Below, one piece after another: positions 47,373 to 55,081 of a stretch of DNA of 64,000 nt. The DNA is from Gemmatimonadota bacterium. GTDB lineage: Bacteria; Gemmatimonadota; Gemmatimonadetes; Gemmatimonadales; Gemmatimonadaceae. Position 1 is the stretch's first letter. Each line of letters starts with the position of its first letter. The stretch spans positions 62,001 to 126,000 of the forward strand of contig DAHUXM010000034.1 of assembly GCA_027307165.1 (NCBI GenBank), read 5' to 3'. The notes under the pieces are model-generated. The model was not told where the DNA came from and did no database searches. It saw only the letters and a program-made list of their open reading frames with translations. Made by a program: the position numbers and the translations under genes.

Positions 47373-47603
47373 ATGCTAGCAGCGATAAGATCAGCCGCCG
47401 TCATCGGTATCGATGCCTACAACGTGACAGTCGAGGTTGACGCAGCGCAAGGCTTGCCGCAATGGACCATTGTGGGCCTTCCAGCCGGCGCTGTCAAGGA
47501 AAGCAGAGAACGCGTCGGAGCCGCGATAGTGAATTCTGGGTTCACGCTTCCGCCTCGACGCATAACTGTCAACCTTGCTCCGGCGGGCTTGGCTTTTGGA
47601 TGA
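47373..47603 (+). pseudogene. comM: comM (YifB) cut by prophage insertion, 5' fragment
   Basis: Codes for the first about 73 residues of the Mg-chelatase-like helicase Com[53 protein letters not shown]. In intact ComM this is followed by P-K-E-G and the AAA domain; here it reads A-F-G-stop, because foreign DNA starts at about 47590-47600. ComM promotes branch migration during natural transformation. GGAGAG lies seven bases before the ATG. The rest of comM must be beyond the right edge. Confidence 0.88.
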
Positions 47604-49207
47604 TCCATATGTCCTACCTCTGGTACGCGGTTGATTACGATCGTGAGACTGCGGGTGTTCTTGTCAATCGTGAGACTCTCGACCCAGGGATTGATGAGCC
47701 GTCTCAGTACTGCGGGTGGAAGGGATTTCGCCACCGTTGGGAATTCCAATGCTTGAGCGATGAGCTGCTCGGCTTCGGCTTCGATTGCCGCCGATGATTT
47801 CCTTGCGCTTTTCGTGCGTACCTGCTCTGCCTCTATCGACGCGATACGTGATCTGATCTCGGAGAGTGACGCGGACGCTTCCGATTCCTGTATGAGATCG
47901 CGCGCGATGGAATCGATGATCCGTTTCCGCTGCGCCTCGAGACGGTCACGCTCTTTCGTCAGGGCTTGCGCGTTCGATCTACTGCCATCCTTGGCCCCGC
48001 GTGACGACTGGTAAGCCGTCTCGCGGATCATGTCGATCGTTGTCGGGTGCGTGATTACGTCTGACAGCGTTTCGATGACGACCCCTTCGATCCAACGCTT
48101 GTTGGCGCAGACCAAGGGAGGTTTGCAAGTACCAATCTGCCTGTCGGCTCCAGCGCATCGGTAGAAGAGCCATCTGCCCGGATCTGACGCCGGTCCGTTG
48201 CTCCCACCCCCGCCGTGGTACGGCTGACCACACGAGCAACGGAGCAACCCGGTCAGCATGTACTGACCGTTTGATCCGCGGGTAAGCGTCCTGTGCTCGC
48301 CCATGATCTTCCCGACAGTGTGGAAGAGCTCGCGCGAGATCAAGGCGGGATGCGCATCGCGCACGATGAGCCATTCGTCAGGATTCCGTACGACCCTCTG
48401 GCTTCCGTCGTCCGCAATCGGTCGCCTTCCGTGAGCCAGGTCGCCCACGTATGCCGGGTTGACAAGGATGTGACGGACGACCGGAGTTGACCACGTTCTG
48501 ACCGGCGCGCGCTCCTTCAACGTGATCGCCATCTCGTAGAGAGACACCCCGCCAAAGGCATACGTCTCGAACATCCATCGCACCAATTCCTGCTCTTCCA
48601 ATGGGCCGGGGGTCAGTCGGACGATCTCATCTTGAGACTTACGCTGTCCCACTTCGAGCACTCGCTGAGAGCCATCCTTGCGAGTGGCGAGCCTCCGGTA
48701 GCCCAACGGTGCTTCGCATCTCCAGCGGCCCGTTTCCGCCACAGCGCGGGATGCTCTACGCTGTGTCTGGCGAAGGTTCTCTCGGTACTCGGTTGATTGC
48801 GCGCTACCGATCACGCGCATGACCATCCGCGCCGTGCCATCCGGCAGCTCGTCGCCTTCGACGAAGCGGACGATCCATCCGAGCTTTTTGAGCGTGACGC
48901 GCCAGTATGTGGCGTCCTCCGGATCCTTGAACCGTCCGAACCGGGAATCGTTCAACGCGATCACAACGCCATCGGCCGCCGGCAGACGGGGGTGAGCCTC
49001 GCAGTACGCGAGCAATCCCATGAATCCGGGACGCCCTTCGGCCGTGTATCCTGACACGCCCGGATCGCTGAATATTCCCCCATCAACGATCACTCGCCCC
49101 AATTTCTTCGCGTGTGCACGGATCGCTCGATGTTGCTCCGAAAGCGACGTCCGATCTTCGCCGGACTGCTGTTCGGTCGAGACTCTTACGTATCCCAAAG
49201 TGTCCAT
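47417..49207 (-). CDS. Large serine recombinase (phage integrase) reading out into comM
   Basis: A 596-residue protein. Resolvase catalytic domain 1-150: [11 protein letters not shown] with Ser10, then [10 protein letters not shown]. The recombinase domain (about 170-300) has [13 protein letters not shown]; a zinc ribbon (about 325-375) has [13 protein letters not shown] and FYRCAG; and a coiled coil spans 405-490 ([20 protein letters not shown]). After about residue 540 the codons are antisense to comM, so the stop codon at 47417 belongs to the host. In the free phage the C-terminus must differ. It performs integration and, with a directionality factor, excision. Confidence 0.92.
   Translation of the reverse strand: MDTLGYVRVSTEQQSGEDRTSLSEQHRAIRAHAKKLGRVIVDGGIFSDPGVSGYTAEGRPGFMGLLAYCEAHPRLPAADGVVIALNDSRFGRFKDPEDATYWRVTLKKLGWIVRFVEGDELPDGTARMVMRVIGSAQSTEYRENLRQTQRRASRAVAETGRWRCEAPLGYRRLATRKDGSQRVLEVGQRKSQDEIVRLTPGPLEEQELVRWMFETYAFGGVSLYEMAITLKERAPVRTWSTPVVRHILVNPAYVGDLAHGRRPIADDGSQRVVRNPDEWLIVRDAHPALISRELFHTVGKIMGEHRTLTRGSNGQYMLTGLLRCSCGQPYHGGGGSNGPASDPGRWLFYRCAGADRQIGTCKPPLVCANKRWIEGVVIETLSDVITHPTTIDMIRETAYQSSRGAKDGSRSNAQALTKERDRLEAQRKRIIDSIARDLIQESEASASLSEIRSRIASIEAEQVRTKSARKSSAAIEAEAEQLIAQALEFPTVAKSLPPAVLRRLINPWVESLTIDKNTRSLTIVINRVPEVGHMDHPKAKPAGARLTVMRRGGSVNPEFTIAAPTRSLLSLTAPAGRPTMVHCGKPCAASTSTVTL
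47575..47600. other. Left prophage-chromosome junction (attL region)
   Basis: Identity to the expected ComM codons (VNLAPAGL) stops around 47590-47597. The chromosome side reads CTCCGGCGGGCTTGG. Serine integrases cross over at a 2-bp core, so the exact site must be within a few bases of the end of this match; the right junction needed to fix it is outside the window. Confidence 0.65.
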
Positions 49208-49216
49208 TTGGAAAAG

Positions 49217-49399
49217 CTAGCTCGCCTTGGGAAGATGGTGGATCGGCTGAATGTCGAGCGCATCCGGTTTGCAGTACGTTGCAACAGCGTGCACGTAGTC
49301 ACTCACCCATGAACGCAGATCCACGACGGACGTCCCCGCTTCGCGCCGGACTGCTATTTCTCCACGCTTCTTGCCGGGAGTCTTGTTCGTTCTGTTCAT
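49217..49399 (-). CDS. Small phage protein ahead of the integrase
   Basis: A 60-residue protein starting at ATG 49399, with GGGAGAAG upstream on the minus strand. Starts MNRTNKTPGKKRGEIAVRRE and ends DALDIQPIHHLPKAS. Nine bases separate it from the integrase start. Small genes beside serine integrases are sometimes recombination directionality factors; here that is only a positional guess. Confidence 0.55.
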   Translation of the reverse strand: MNRTNKTPGKKRGEIAVRREAGTSVVDLRSWVSDYVHAVATYCKPDALDIQPIHHLPKAS

Positions 49400-49400
49400 C

Positions 49401-49637
49401 CTATCTTCTCCCTCTACAACGTGGAAGATGAGCAACGCCCAAACCTTGACGTTGCGTCGCTGCCGTGACATGTGATGGAGCTACGGTATCCGAATGACCG
49501 TCAACTTCTACCGGCATCCTGACGCCTGAATCGCGGGTCACGTAGTAGATCGCCTTACCGCATCCGGGACAGTTGTCACGAGGTGTCCCGGATGGGATAG
49601 CGATGGTGATGATCTGAGTACGGGTGTAGATGGACAT
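49401..49637 (-). CDS. Small phage protein with zinc-ribbon-like motif
   Basis: A 78-residue protein. The C-P-G-C-G of PRDNCPGCGKAIYYVTRDSG and a later HLPRC suggest metal binding (C-x2-C ... H/C). The segment GVRMPVEVDGHSDTVAPSH resembles small phage proteins in which a Cys pair is followed by M-P-V. Overlaps the gene upstream by one base. Confidence 0.65.
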   Translation of the reverse strand: MSIYTRTQIITIAIPSGTPRDNCPGCGKAIYYVTRDSGVRMPVEVDGHSDTVAPSHVTAATQRQGLGVAHLPRCRGRR

Positions 49638-49960
49638 CAGATACCGTTTCTGCTGTTGCGCAATTCGGCTTCGTAGATCTGCCGACCGCGAAGGTTGTAA
49701 GCCAGGTAATCGAGGTACGTCTTTTCCTGTCGTGCCAGATCGTCAATACGTGCTTCGGAGATCGTTGCTTCGACCAGCGCCGCACGCGCGCGGATCAATT
49801 CACGGGCGTTGGCGAGCCTGACCTTCCTGAATTTCTCGTCGTACCCGAAGTTGCCGTACCATGCTGCAAGGTCGCCGGGGTTCGTGAAATCGCACTCGGG
49901 GAGACTCAGAATCTCCCCGGTTGGTGCGAGCCGCTTGCGTGGCTGTTTTGCTTCCGGCAT
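49637..49960 (-). CDS. Hypothetical phage protein
   Basis: A 107-residue protein, charged and probably helical after residue 45 (KVRLANARELIRARAALVEA). N-terminal half has CDFTNPGDLAAWYGNFGYDE. It overlaps both neighbouring genes by one base (ATG to TGA). Not recognised. Confidence 0.6.
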   Translation of the reverse strand: MPEAKQPRKRLAPTGEILSLPECDFTNPGDLAAWYGNFGYDEKFRKVRLANARELIRARAALVEATISEARIDDLARQEKTYLDYLAYNLRGRQIYEAELRNSRNGI

Positions 49961-51024
49961 CAGAAAGGAATCTCCCCGTCAGTCGCCGGCCGCGTCGTGC
50001 GGCGTGTTGGGCGCGGCGCTGCCGGAACGTCGTTCGCATCCATCGCATTGCCGCGGATGGGATCCCTCGCGGGCCATACCACCCCGTCACATGTGCGCGA
50101 GCGGCACTTGAAGTCGGGCGCATTCGCGGTGCGCTTCGTCAATCTGTTGTCCCACATCCTCCCGCCGCATTTCGGGCAGGTCGCTGAATCGGCGTCCATC
50201 GGCGCTGCATTCGCCTCCGCGTCGTCGTCGTCGCGCATCATCTCCTTCGCTGCATCCGAGTGTGGTACCGGCTCGGCGCTTTCGTATTCCTTGGGGTCGA
50301 CCGATTGCGCGGGTTGAGCAACCGCAGGAGCCGCAGACGCGAGCCAATCGGAAATCTCTTGCGCGACTGCCGAATCGCTCAGATCGACTTGCCGTCCGTC
50401 GAACAGTCCGGTGCGATCCTTGGACGTTCCCGCGATGTGATCCATCTGCAACTCGAACACGATGGACAGCTCGTACTCCATGCCTTCACGCTGCACAGCT
50501 GCGGTGCCAACCTTCCGAGGAGTCTGCTTACCTTTGGCATTTTCCTCGACTACGTATTCCTGCTTCGTGCGCAGCGTGCAGATAATGTGAATGTCCGCAG
50601 CTAAGAGAAACGCCTTGAACGCTTCGTGCTCCTTGGTGAAGATCGCCCAGTTCGCGAAGCTGTTACCGCCGCGCGCGTCCATGTCTTCCTTACGCGAGAG
50701 GATACCGCCCTTGCCGACCCACTGATGCGAGAGTGAGTCTATTACGAGCACTTTGTAGCCGGCATCGACAGCCGCCTTGATCGCCTCGACATATGCGAGC
50801 GACGTGTACGGTGGCCCGACGTTGAGAGTGTCGAAATCGAATCGGTCAGCGTAGAGGGAAGCCGAACCGTTCTCGGTGTCGATCACGGCGAACCGATCCT
50901 TGCCGGCCATCGTCGCAGCCATCGCAAGCGCGCCCAACGTCTTACCCGATCCGGACGGTCCTTGGATGCCGAGCTTGAGCTTGACGGCAGATCGCGTCGC
51001 TTTCTGAAATAAAGGCTTCGCCAT
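49960..51024 (-). CDS. Sak4-like phage ATPase with zinc ribbon and SSB-like tail
   Basis: A 354-residue protein. RecA-fold ATPase (1-215): Walker A GIQGPSGSGKTLGALAMA (Lys28), then FAVIDTENGSAS and Walker B YKVLVIDSLSH. Sak4 proteins (AAA_24) help single-strand annealing in phage recombination. After a Pro/Ala/Asp-rich linker, residues about 285-315 form a zinc ribbon (CPKCGGRMWDN ... CRSRTCDGVVW). The very end is DGEIPF, like the acidic tip of SSB proteins (D-D-D-I-P-F), which recruits repair partners. Confidence 0.87.
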   Translation of the reverse strand: MAKPLFQKATRSAVKLKLGIQGPSGSGKTLGALAMAATMAGKDRFAVIDTENGSASLYADRFDFDTLNVGPPYTSLAYVEAIKAAVDAGYKVLVIDSLSHQWVGKGGILSRKEDMDARGGNSFANWAIFTKEHEAFKAFLLAADIHIICTLRTKQEYVVEENAKGKQTPRKVGTAAVQREGMEYELSIVFELQMDHIAGTSKDRTGLFDGRQVDLSDSAVAQEISDWLASAAPAVAQPAQSVDPKEYESAEPVPHSDAAKEMMRDDDDAEANAAPMDADSATCPKCGGRMWDNRLTKRTANAPDFKCRSRTCDGVVWPARDPIRGNAMDANDVPAAPRPTRRTTRPATDGEIPF

Positions 51025-51025
51025 C

Positions 51026-51595
51026 TTATGCCTCCGCCTTGGCGTAGTACGTTTCAGATTCGGCGTGATGCTCGAATCCTGCCGGCAATTCGCCGGTCTT
51101 ATGCAGCTCGCTGAGCACGTAGGGCGCGACTACCGAGTGCACCGCGCTTTCCTTCACCTTCACCGCACCTTCGACGGGTAGCATCTTGGCGTAGGCGAGC
51201 GCGGCATCAGCGTCCACGATCTCGACCTTCTCGGCTTGCTTTCGCGCGCCGTACTTCCCGAATCCGACAACGCGCGACTTGGCCTTTCCGGCCTTCCAGT
51301 CGATCGAGGATGCAATGTCCACGACTAGCGCTTCGTACCGTGCAGCTCTTGCCTTCGCGGCATCAATGCGTGTCGAGTAGCGCATCTGGATTCGTGCGAT
51401 CTCGGCGTCTCTGGACTCTGCGAGTTGCTTCGCTTCCGCCTCCGACTCTCCCATCCTCCGGAGGCAGTCCGACGCGATTACATCGAGCTCGACCTGGCTC
51501 ATCCCTTTGATCTCGCCCGGAGTGATCAGCGTCATCAATGCGAGCTCTTCATCTTCCTCGGCGTCCACGTCCATCAGAAATGCGGGCTGTGTCAT
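51026..51595 (-). CDS. Gam/Gp157-like phage protein
   Basis: A 189-residue protein, one base from the ATPase gene. Central coiled coil (about 45-100: LRRMGESEAEAKQLAESRDA and RIQMRYSTRIDAAKARAARY), then a basic KSRVVGFGKYGARKQ strand and a C-terminal domain. Layout matches the Gam family (RecBCD-end protection) or Gp157 (siphophage); the pair with a Sak4-like ATPase favours a recombination role. Not certain which family. Confidence 0.6.
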   Translation of the reverse strand: MTQPAFLMDVDAEEDEELALMTLITPGEIKGMSQVELDVIASDCLRRMGESEAEAKQLAESRDAEIARIQMRYSTRIDAAKARAARYEALVVDIASSIDWKAGKAKSRVVGFGKYGARKQAEKVEIVDADAALAYAKMLPVEGAVKVKESAVHSVVAPYVLSELHKTGELPAGFEHHAESETYYAKAEA

Positions 51596-51598
51596 CGC

Positions 51599-51808
51599 TT
51601 ATGCCTCCACTGGAATGAGTGCGTTACGGGTTACAGGATGCAACTTCATCAGTCGGAACTTGACGACCTTGCCATCTACTACCGCGTTGAATCGGGTTAG
51701 TACTACGTTCAGATCGCGGACGAATGGAAGCGGTGCCTTCACTACTCCAGCGCATAACGGGCGACGCTTGGAGGGGATTGCGCGGAGGGCCTTGGCTGTG
51801 GCGATCAC
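51599..51808 (-). CDS. Small hypothetical phage protein
   Basis: A 69-residue basic protein (pI high) starting MIATAKALRAIPSKRRP and containing PLPFVRDLNVVLTRFNAVVD. Overlaps the upstream gene by 4 bp. No motif recognised. Confidence 0.55.
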   Translation of the reverse strand: MIATAKALRAIPSKRRPLCAGVVKAPLPFVRDLNVVLTRFNAVVDGKVVKFRLMKLHPVTRNALIPVEA

Positions 51809-52038
51809 TTCTCCACCTCTCCCGTATCCTGGTTGATCCGAGCGTGCAATACCTTGGCGTTCGGGAACATCGCCATCACTGCCCGTTGAGCTTTGAGGCT
51901 TCCCGTACCGATGTTGTTCGCCATCACGAGCGTGTCTTCGATCTCCTGCTCTTCCTCGACCTGTTGGGTCGCTTCCCGCAAACGCTCTTCTTCTACGTCT
52001 GCCGGAATGCCTTGATCGTCACTGTATGCCTGTCGCAT
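51805..52038 (-). CDS. Small acidic hypothetical phage protein
   Basis: A 77-residue protein with good GAGGGAAG ribosome-binding site before ATG 52038 (minus). N-terminal half acidic and helical (DVEEERLREATQQVEEEQEI). Not recognised. It is the first protein gene after the tRNA. Confidence 0.6.
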   Translation of the reverse strand: MRQAYSDDQGIPADVEEERLREATQQVEEEQEIEDTLVMANNIGTGSLKAQRAVMAMFPNAKVLHARINQDTGEVEK

Positions 52039-52167
52039 CGCTTCCCTCGATTACCGATTCCGTGTTAACTTTCTGGCGTTGGCCGCGGGAATCGCATCGC
52101 GCCAATACCTCCGAGAGCGCAGCGTCTAGACCACGCTGCGTTTCTCGTTTCCATAACTGCCCTGCAA

Positions 52168-52239
52168 CCTCCCGGGATGGATTCGAACCACCGCCGCGCT
52201 GCGCTTCAAGCAGCCGCTCTACCCCTGAGCTACCGAGAG
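52168..52239 (-). tRNA. tRNA with GAA anticodon (Phe by anticodon), unusual acceptor
   Basis: 72 nt with a complete cloverleaf on the minus strand. Acceptor CTCTCGG/CCGGGAG (7 bp, one G-U), U8-A9, D-arm GCTC-AGGGGTA-GAGC, anticodon arm GCTGC-TTGAAGC-GCAGC, variable loop of 5, T-arm GGTGG-TTCGAAT-CCATC, discriminator G73, no encoded CCA. The anticodon GAA means Phe, but base 37 is G not A, and pair 1-72 is C-G (most bacterial tRNAs have G1), so identity could differ. Located inside the phage early operon. Confidence 0.88.
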
Positions 52240-52248
52240 CAACTACGC

Positions 52249-52392
52249 CTACCTCACCAATCGCGGGATACGTCCAGACGGATTGAACAGCTTCGCCAAT
52301 TCCAAGAGACATCCCACAATTACAACACCGATCACCACTCCTAATACTCCGACGTTTACAACGAATCCCTTCGCCAGAGCGCGGGCGTTCAC
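52249..52392 (-). CDS. 47-residue single-helix membrane protein
   Basis: GTG start at 52392 overlaps the upstream stop as GTGA. Sequence begins VNARALAKGFVVNVGVLGVV, with a strong membrane helix (VGVLGVVIGVVIVGCLLELA) and ends with a basic tail GRIPRLVR. Stop TAG lies 10 bp before the tRNA. Coupled start and clear helix support it as a genuine small gene. Confidence 0.65.
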   Translation of the reverse strand: MNARALAKGFVVNVGVLGVVIGVVIVGCLLELAKLFNPSGRIPRLVR

Positions 52393-52619
52393 AGGTAGTG
52401 CTCCCTCAATTCGTCCCGCTCTACACCGCGACGATCCTCTTCATCGTCCTCGCGCCGCATCGCTCTTTTCTCGACTTCCGTGAGAGGCTTGGGCTCGACT
52501 TCCGTCGTGACCGCTGACCTCGTTCGGATGCCATAGCCACAGTCCGCGCAAGGGGAGCCATTCGGAGAGCCACACCCGACGCAGTAATTGTCGACGTTGC
52601 CGAATACGTCGCGGCTCAC
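52389..52619 (-). CDS. Small zinc-ribbon phage protein
   Basis: A 76-residue protein from GTG 52619, overlapping the upstream stop (GTGA). Two Cys pairs in NYCVGCGSPNGSPCADCGYG form a zinc ribbon; an acidic-basic helix follows (EKRAMRREDDEEDRRGVERD). Longer in-frame readings would lie inside the upstream gene and are rejected. Confidence 0.68.
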   Translation of the reverse strand: MSRDVFGNVDNYCVGCGSPNGSPCADCGYGIRTRSAVTTEVEPKPLTEVEKRAMRREDDEEDRRGVERDELREHYL

Positions 52620-52954
52620 TTTGCCACCTCGTATGGATTGTCGATCAGATCGGCAAGCACCCTCACGGCTTCGGGCGTGATCGCTGTTGCTGGTATCCAT
52701 TCGCGCCGATTGACAGCACCCGAGTGGATTTCGATCACCTTGCCGTTCACGCGGTATTCCATGCCGTTGATCGTGACATGACGGAGAGCTCGACCCGGGA
52801 AGCGCTCGCACGCCTTGTTCATCACTTCGCGTGATGGGAAGGGATGTACTGTCGTGAAATGCTCGTTGTAGAGGTATTGCGCGCCCTCGTAGAACGAATT
52901 GCGCATCACGGTTAGCATCTCACCCTGTGCGAACGTCTCGCTCGATTCGCTCAT
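52616..52954 (-). CDS. Hypothetical phage protein
   Basis: A 112-residue protein with a mixed fold: helix (EGAQYLYNEHFTTVHPFPSR), beta-rich middle (RHVTINGMEYRVNGKVIEIH) and a C-terminal helix. Not recognised. Overlaps both neighbours by 4 bases. Confidence 0.65.
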   Translation of the reverse strand: MSESSETFAQGEMLTVMRNSFYEGAQYLYNEHFTTVHPFPSREVMNKACERFPGRALRHVTINGMEYRVNGKVIEIHSGAVNRREWIPATAITPEAVRVLADLIDNPYEVAK

Positions 52955-53172
52955 GCGACCTTCTTCGGCTTCATCGCCGGTATCATCTGGTGATAGTCTG
53001 GCGTGTCGTCCTCAACGAATCCGCGATGCTCACGGTCACGCTGCAATGCACGCTCTTCCATGTCGCAGTAAACCGCGAACTCGATCAGCTTGCCCGTTAT
53101 GACTTTGAGCGCGACAAGCGAGAGCACGACAACCGTCGTGACCTGCCCCGCGTAGGCGTAGTCGACATACAT
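52951..53172 (-). CDS. Small membrane phage protein
   Basis: A 73-residue protein starting MYVDYAYAGQVTTVVVLSLV. One membrane helix (VTTVVVLSLVALKVI) and a charged tail (CDMEERALQRDREHRGF). Overlaps the upstream gene by one base. Not recognised. Confidence 0.6.
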   Translation of the reverse strand: MYVDYAYAGQVTTVVVLSLVALKVITGKLIEFAVYCDMEERALQRDREHRGFVEDDTPDYHQMIPAMKPKKVA

Positions 53173-53699
53173 CAGGCCGTCACTCCGCCACGCAACAGGC
53201 GCAGCTTCTGACGGGTTGCGACTTTGATTGCAGTCGCGATTCTGTCACGGTGGCGACGGAATCCAGAGATCAGCCGGTCGTAATCCGTAATTGACTCCGA
53301 TCCGTTCCACGCTCTTGCGCGGACTTCGATCGGATCGGACTCGCACTGAGCTTGTGTTTCCTGGTCGATCGCATCGGCCAGTGTATCCGGCAGCGAAATG
53401 ACCTCTGGCGCGAACAGATCCGCGAACATTGCCGACGTACCTGAGAGATCAGCACCTGCACTACGCGCCAGCATTGCGAGCCGAACGATACGCTCAAGTG
53501 TTACCGGCTTCTCATCCTCGACATCCCGGAGTAGTCGGGTTTCCATGTCACGGAGAGAGCCCGATCGTGATCCCCTCGGAGCGTTCCGGCAATCGGATAC
53601 CAGCTGCATGCAGATTGCCGCAACGTCATCCGAAACAGACACCGAAAGGACGGAGTAACGCGAGACGACTGAACCTGAGCGCGTTAGCATGGCTTTCAT
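53172..53699 (-). CDS. Hypothetical phage early protein
   Basis: A 175-residue protein from ATG 53699, right after the Cro-like gene. It is helical and ends in a Arg/Lys-rich stretch (FRRHRDRIATAIKVATRQKL). A middle part reads SLPDTLADAIDQETQAQCES. No domain recognised. A role in replication or recombination is only suggested by position. Confidence 0.6.
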   Translation of the reverse strand: MKAMLTRSGSVVSRYSVLSVSVSDDVAAICMQLVSDCRNAPRGSRSGSLRDMETRLLRDVEDEKPVTLERIVRLAMLARSAGADLSGTSAMFADLFAPEVISLPDTLADAIDQETQAQCESDPIEVRARAWNGSESITDYDRLISGFRRHRDRIATAIKVATRQKLRLLRGGVTA

Positions 53700-53701
53700 G
53701 A

Positions 53702-53929
53702 CTAAGCCGTCCTCTGCCGTTGAGCTACGTCCGGCCCGAAAACTTCCTCGACCGTCATCCCGATCGCCGAGGCAATTGCCTCACGGGCACGGGACGAGCT
53801 CTTGCCCCTCACCTTCAACACGTTTGCGCCTATCGTGGAGACATTCATCCCCGCCGCGTCGGCAACGTTTTGATAGGTGAGGTTCCGATCCTTCAGAGCC
53901 TTCTTGATTTGCGGGATGGAAAGTGCCAT
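53702..53929 (-). CDS. Cro-like helix-turn-helix regulator
   Basis: A 75-residue protein from ATG 53929 with GAGG upstream on the minus strand. The HTH is clear: IPQIKKALKDRNLTYQNVAD, AGMNVSTIGANVLKVRGKSS, EAIASAIGMTVEEVFG (XRE/Cro/CI family). The first gene of the early operon and divergent to a second HTH gene, so it plays the Cro role. Its C-terminal codons (PDVAQRQRTA) coincide with a tRNA-like word GACGTAGCTCAACGGCAGAG. Confidence 0.82.
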   Translation of the reverse strand: MALSIPQIKKALKDRNLTYQNVADAAGMNVSTIGANVLKVRGKSSSRAREAIASAIGMTVEEVFGPDVAQRQRTA

Positions 53930-53945
53930 ATGTTGTGTGCCTCTT

Positions 53946-54000
53946 TTGGCTACGTTATTGGCTACGGGCTTATGATACAATCCGACGGATTGATTGTCAA
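53946..54000. promoter_or_regulatory. Divergent immunity promoter/operator region
   Basis: On the minus strand, TTGACA (54000-53995), 17 bases, and TATCAT (53977-53972) make a near-consensus promoter for the early operon. The spacer is a perfect 15-bp palindrome (53978-53992, CAATCCGACGGATTG), an obvious repressor operator. On the plus strand TATGAT (53971-53976) overlaps the same box. Two direct copies of TTGGCTACG lie at 53946-53954 and 53958-53966, 12 bp apart, and may be a second operator type. Confidence 0.8.
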
Positions 54001-54034
54001 GCCTACAAATCGACTTTCTTTCTGGCGGCATGGA

Positions 54035-54418
54035 ATGGCGGGTGTCCGCGACTTTGGCAGGCGGGTATTTCAGGCGCGGAAGGCGCTCGAGCAGCGCCTA
54101 GGGCGCACTGTGCCGCAAACCGAGATCGCGGAGCGCATGGGCGTCCACGGCGTCACGGTGGGATCGTGGGAGAAGGGCGCCAAGGAGCCGGGGTTGGACA
54201 CGATCGAGAAGCTGGCCGGCGTGCTCGGGGTGAGCCCGGCGTGGCTCGCGTGGGGCGAGAGGTTCGACCAAGCGCCGCCAGCGGACTCACCCGCGAGCTC
54301 AGAGGATCAGCCCGTCGAGGGAACGTCGCGGCTCCGCTCCCACGGCCCGCTCAAAACCCCAGAGGAGGTATTCGGCGACGCCGCCCGGAAGCGGGGGAGC
54401 GGCCCTAAATCAGCGTGA
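54035..54418 (+). CDS. CI-like helix-turn-helix repressor
   Basis: A 127-residue protein from ATG 54035; ATG 53972 would start inside the promoter box and is less likely. HTH: KALEQRLGRTVPQTEIAERM, GVHGVTVGSWEKGAKEPGLD, LAGVLGVSPAWLAWGERF (XRE). The C-terminal 60 residues are disordered (PPADSPASSEDQPVEGTSRL) without a LexA-like peptidase, so SOS-type self-cleavage is not expected. Divergent to the Cro-like gene; it probably keeps lysogeny. Confidence 0.82.
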   Translation: MAGVRDFGRRVFQARKALEQRLGRTVPQTEIAERMGVHGVTVGSWEKGAKEPGLDTIEKLAGVLGVSPAWLAWGERFDQAPPADSPASSEDQPVEGTSRLRSHGPLKTPEEVFGDAARKRGSGPKSA

Positions 54419-54749
54419 GCCCCGGGTCGAGTTCCTCCAGTGTCGCCACTGCGGTGCGGTGGAATTCGACCCATCTCTCCGGGTCAGCTACCACCACCTG
54501 CGCAACATGACGACCGCGGCGGTCGATGCAGTTGAGGACGTAGTTGCCCTTGGGCGAGAGGTAGCGGGCGACGTACACGCCGCGCGGTTCGATCGGGTAG
54601 CCCGGGGCGGGTGAACGGTCGCAGACATAGACGGACATTCCCACGCGGGCCCGGCGCAGCATACTTTCCATGCGCCGTTCTTCGGCCTCAAGGTTCGCCC
54701 GCCAAGCCAGTCCCTCGTCATGGATCGAGATCAAGTAAGGTGCGCTCAT
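54405..54749 (-). CDS. Hypothetical phage protein, convergent with the repressor
   Basis: A 114-residue protein from ATG 54749. Contains VYVCDRSPAPGYPIEPRGVY and YLSPKGNYVLNCIDRRGRH, probably beta-rich. Its last 14 bases overlap the repressor gene on the other strand. Not recognised; codon use fits coding. Confidence 0.55.
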   Translation of the reverse strand: MSAPYLISIHDEGLAWRANLEAEERRMESMLRRARVGMSVYVCDRSPAPGYPIEPRGVYVARYLSPKGNYVLNCIDRRGRHVAQVVVADPERWVEFHRTAVATLEELDPGLTLI

Positions 54750-54807
54750 ATGGCTATTTTCGGTTTCTTTGCGGGTTTCGGCAAGTACCTCAACAGGGAG
54801 TAGACGG

Positions 54808-55026
54808 ATGTCGGTGACACGAACGGTTGTTCTAGGGACAGCACTCATACTGATCAGCTGCGAATCGGCAACGGACAAGGCCGCCCGGCTACGCGAGGAC
54901 ATGACGACGAAGTGCTCTCGTATCATGCCAGGGATGGCAGAGGCGGAAGACGTGAGCTTGCCACAGAAGCAGGCCGATTGTGATGTGGCAACCCGCGACT
55001 TCAACGCGTTCATGGCGGGGAAATGA
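54808..55026 (+). CDS. Small lipoprotein of the prophage
   Basis: A 72-residue protein from ATG 54808 with AGGGAG upstream. N-terminus VTRTVVLGTALILISCESAT carries a lipobox L-I-S-C (Cys18). Mature part has three further Cys. In a lysogeny region this may be a conversion gene, for example superinfection exclusion, but that is a guess. Confidence 0.6.
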   Translation: MSVTRTVVLGTALILISCESATDKAARLREDMTTKCSRIMPGMAEAEDVSLPQKQADCDVATRDFNAFMAGK

Positions 55027-55081
55027 AGCGACCGCTCCCTGAGACCGACCGCGCGACGGTGCCAGTGTACGGAGCGCGCGC

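Noticed and set aside
52019-52312. 97-residue open frame across the tRNA
   Set aside because: It covers a perfect tRNA cloverleaf and the coupled 47-residue gene; no ribosome-binding site.
53700-53745. Second tRNA-like stretch (GGACGTAGCTCAACGGCAGAGG on the minus strand)
   Set aside because: The D-arm looks right, but no anticodon stem of normal size, T-arm or matching acceptor follows; the bases encode the end of the Cro-like protein.
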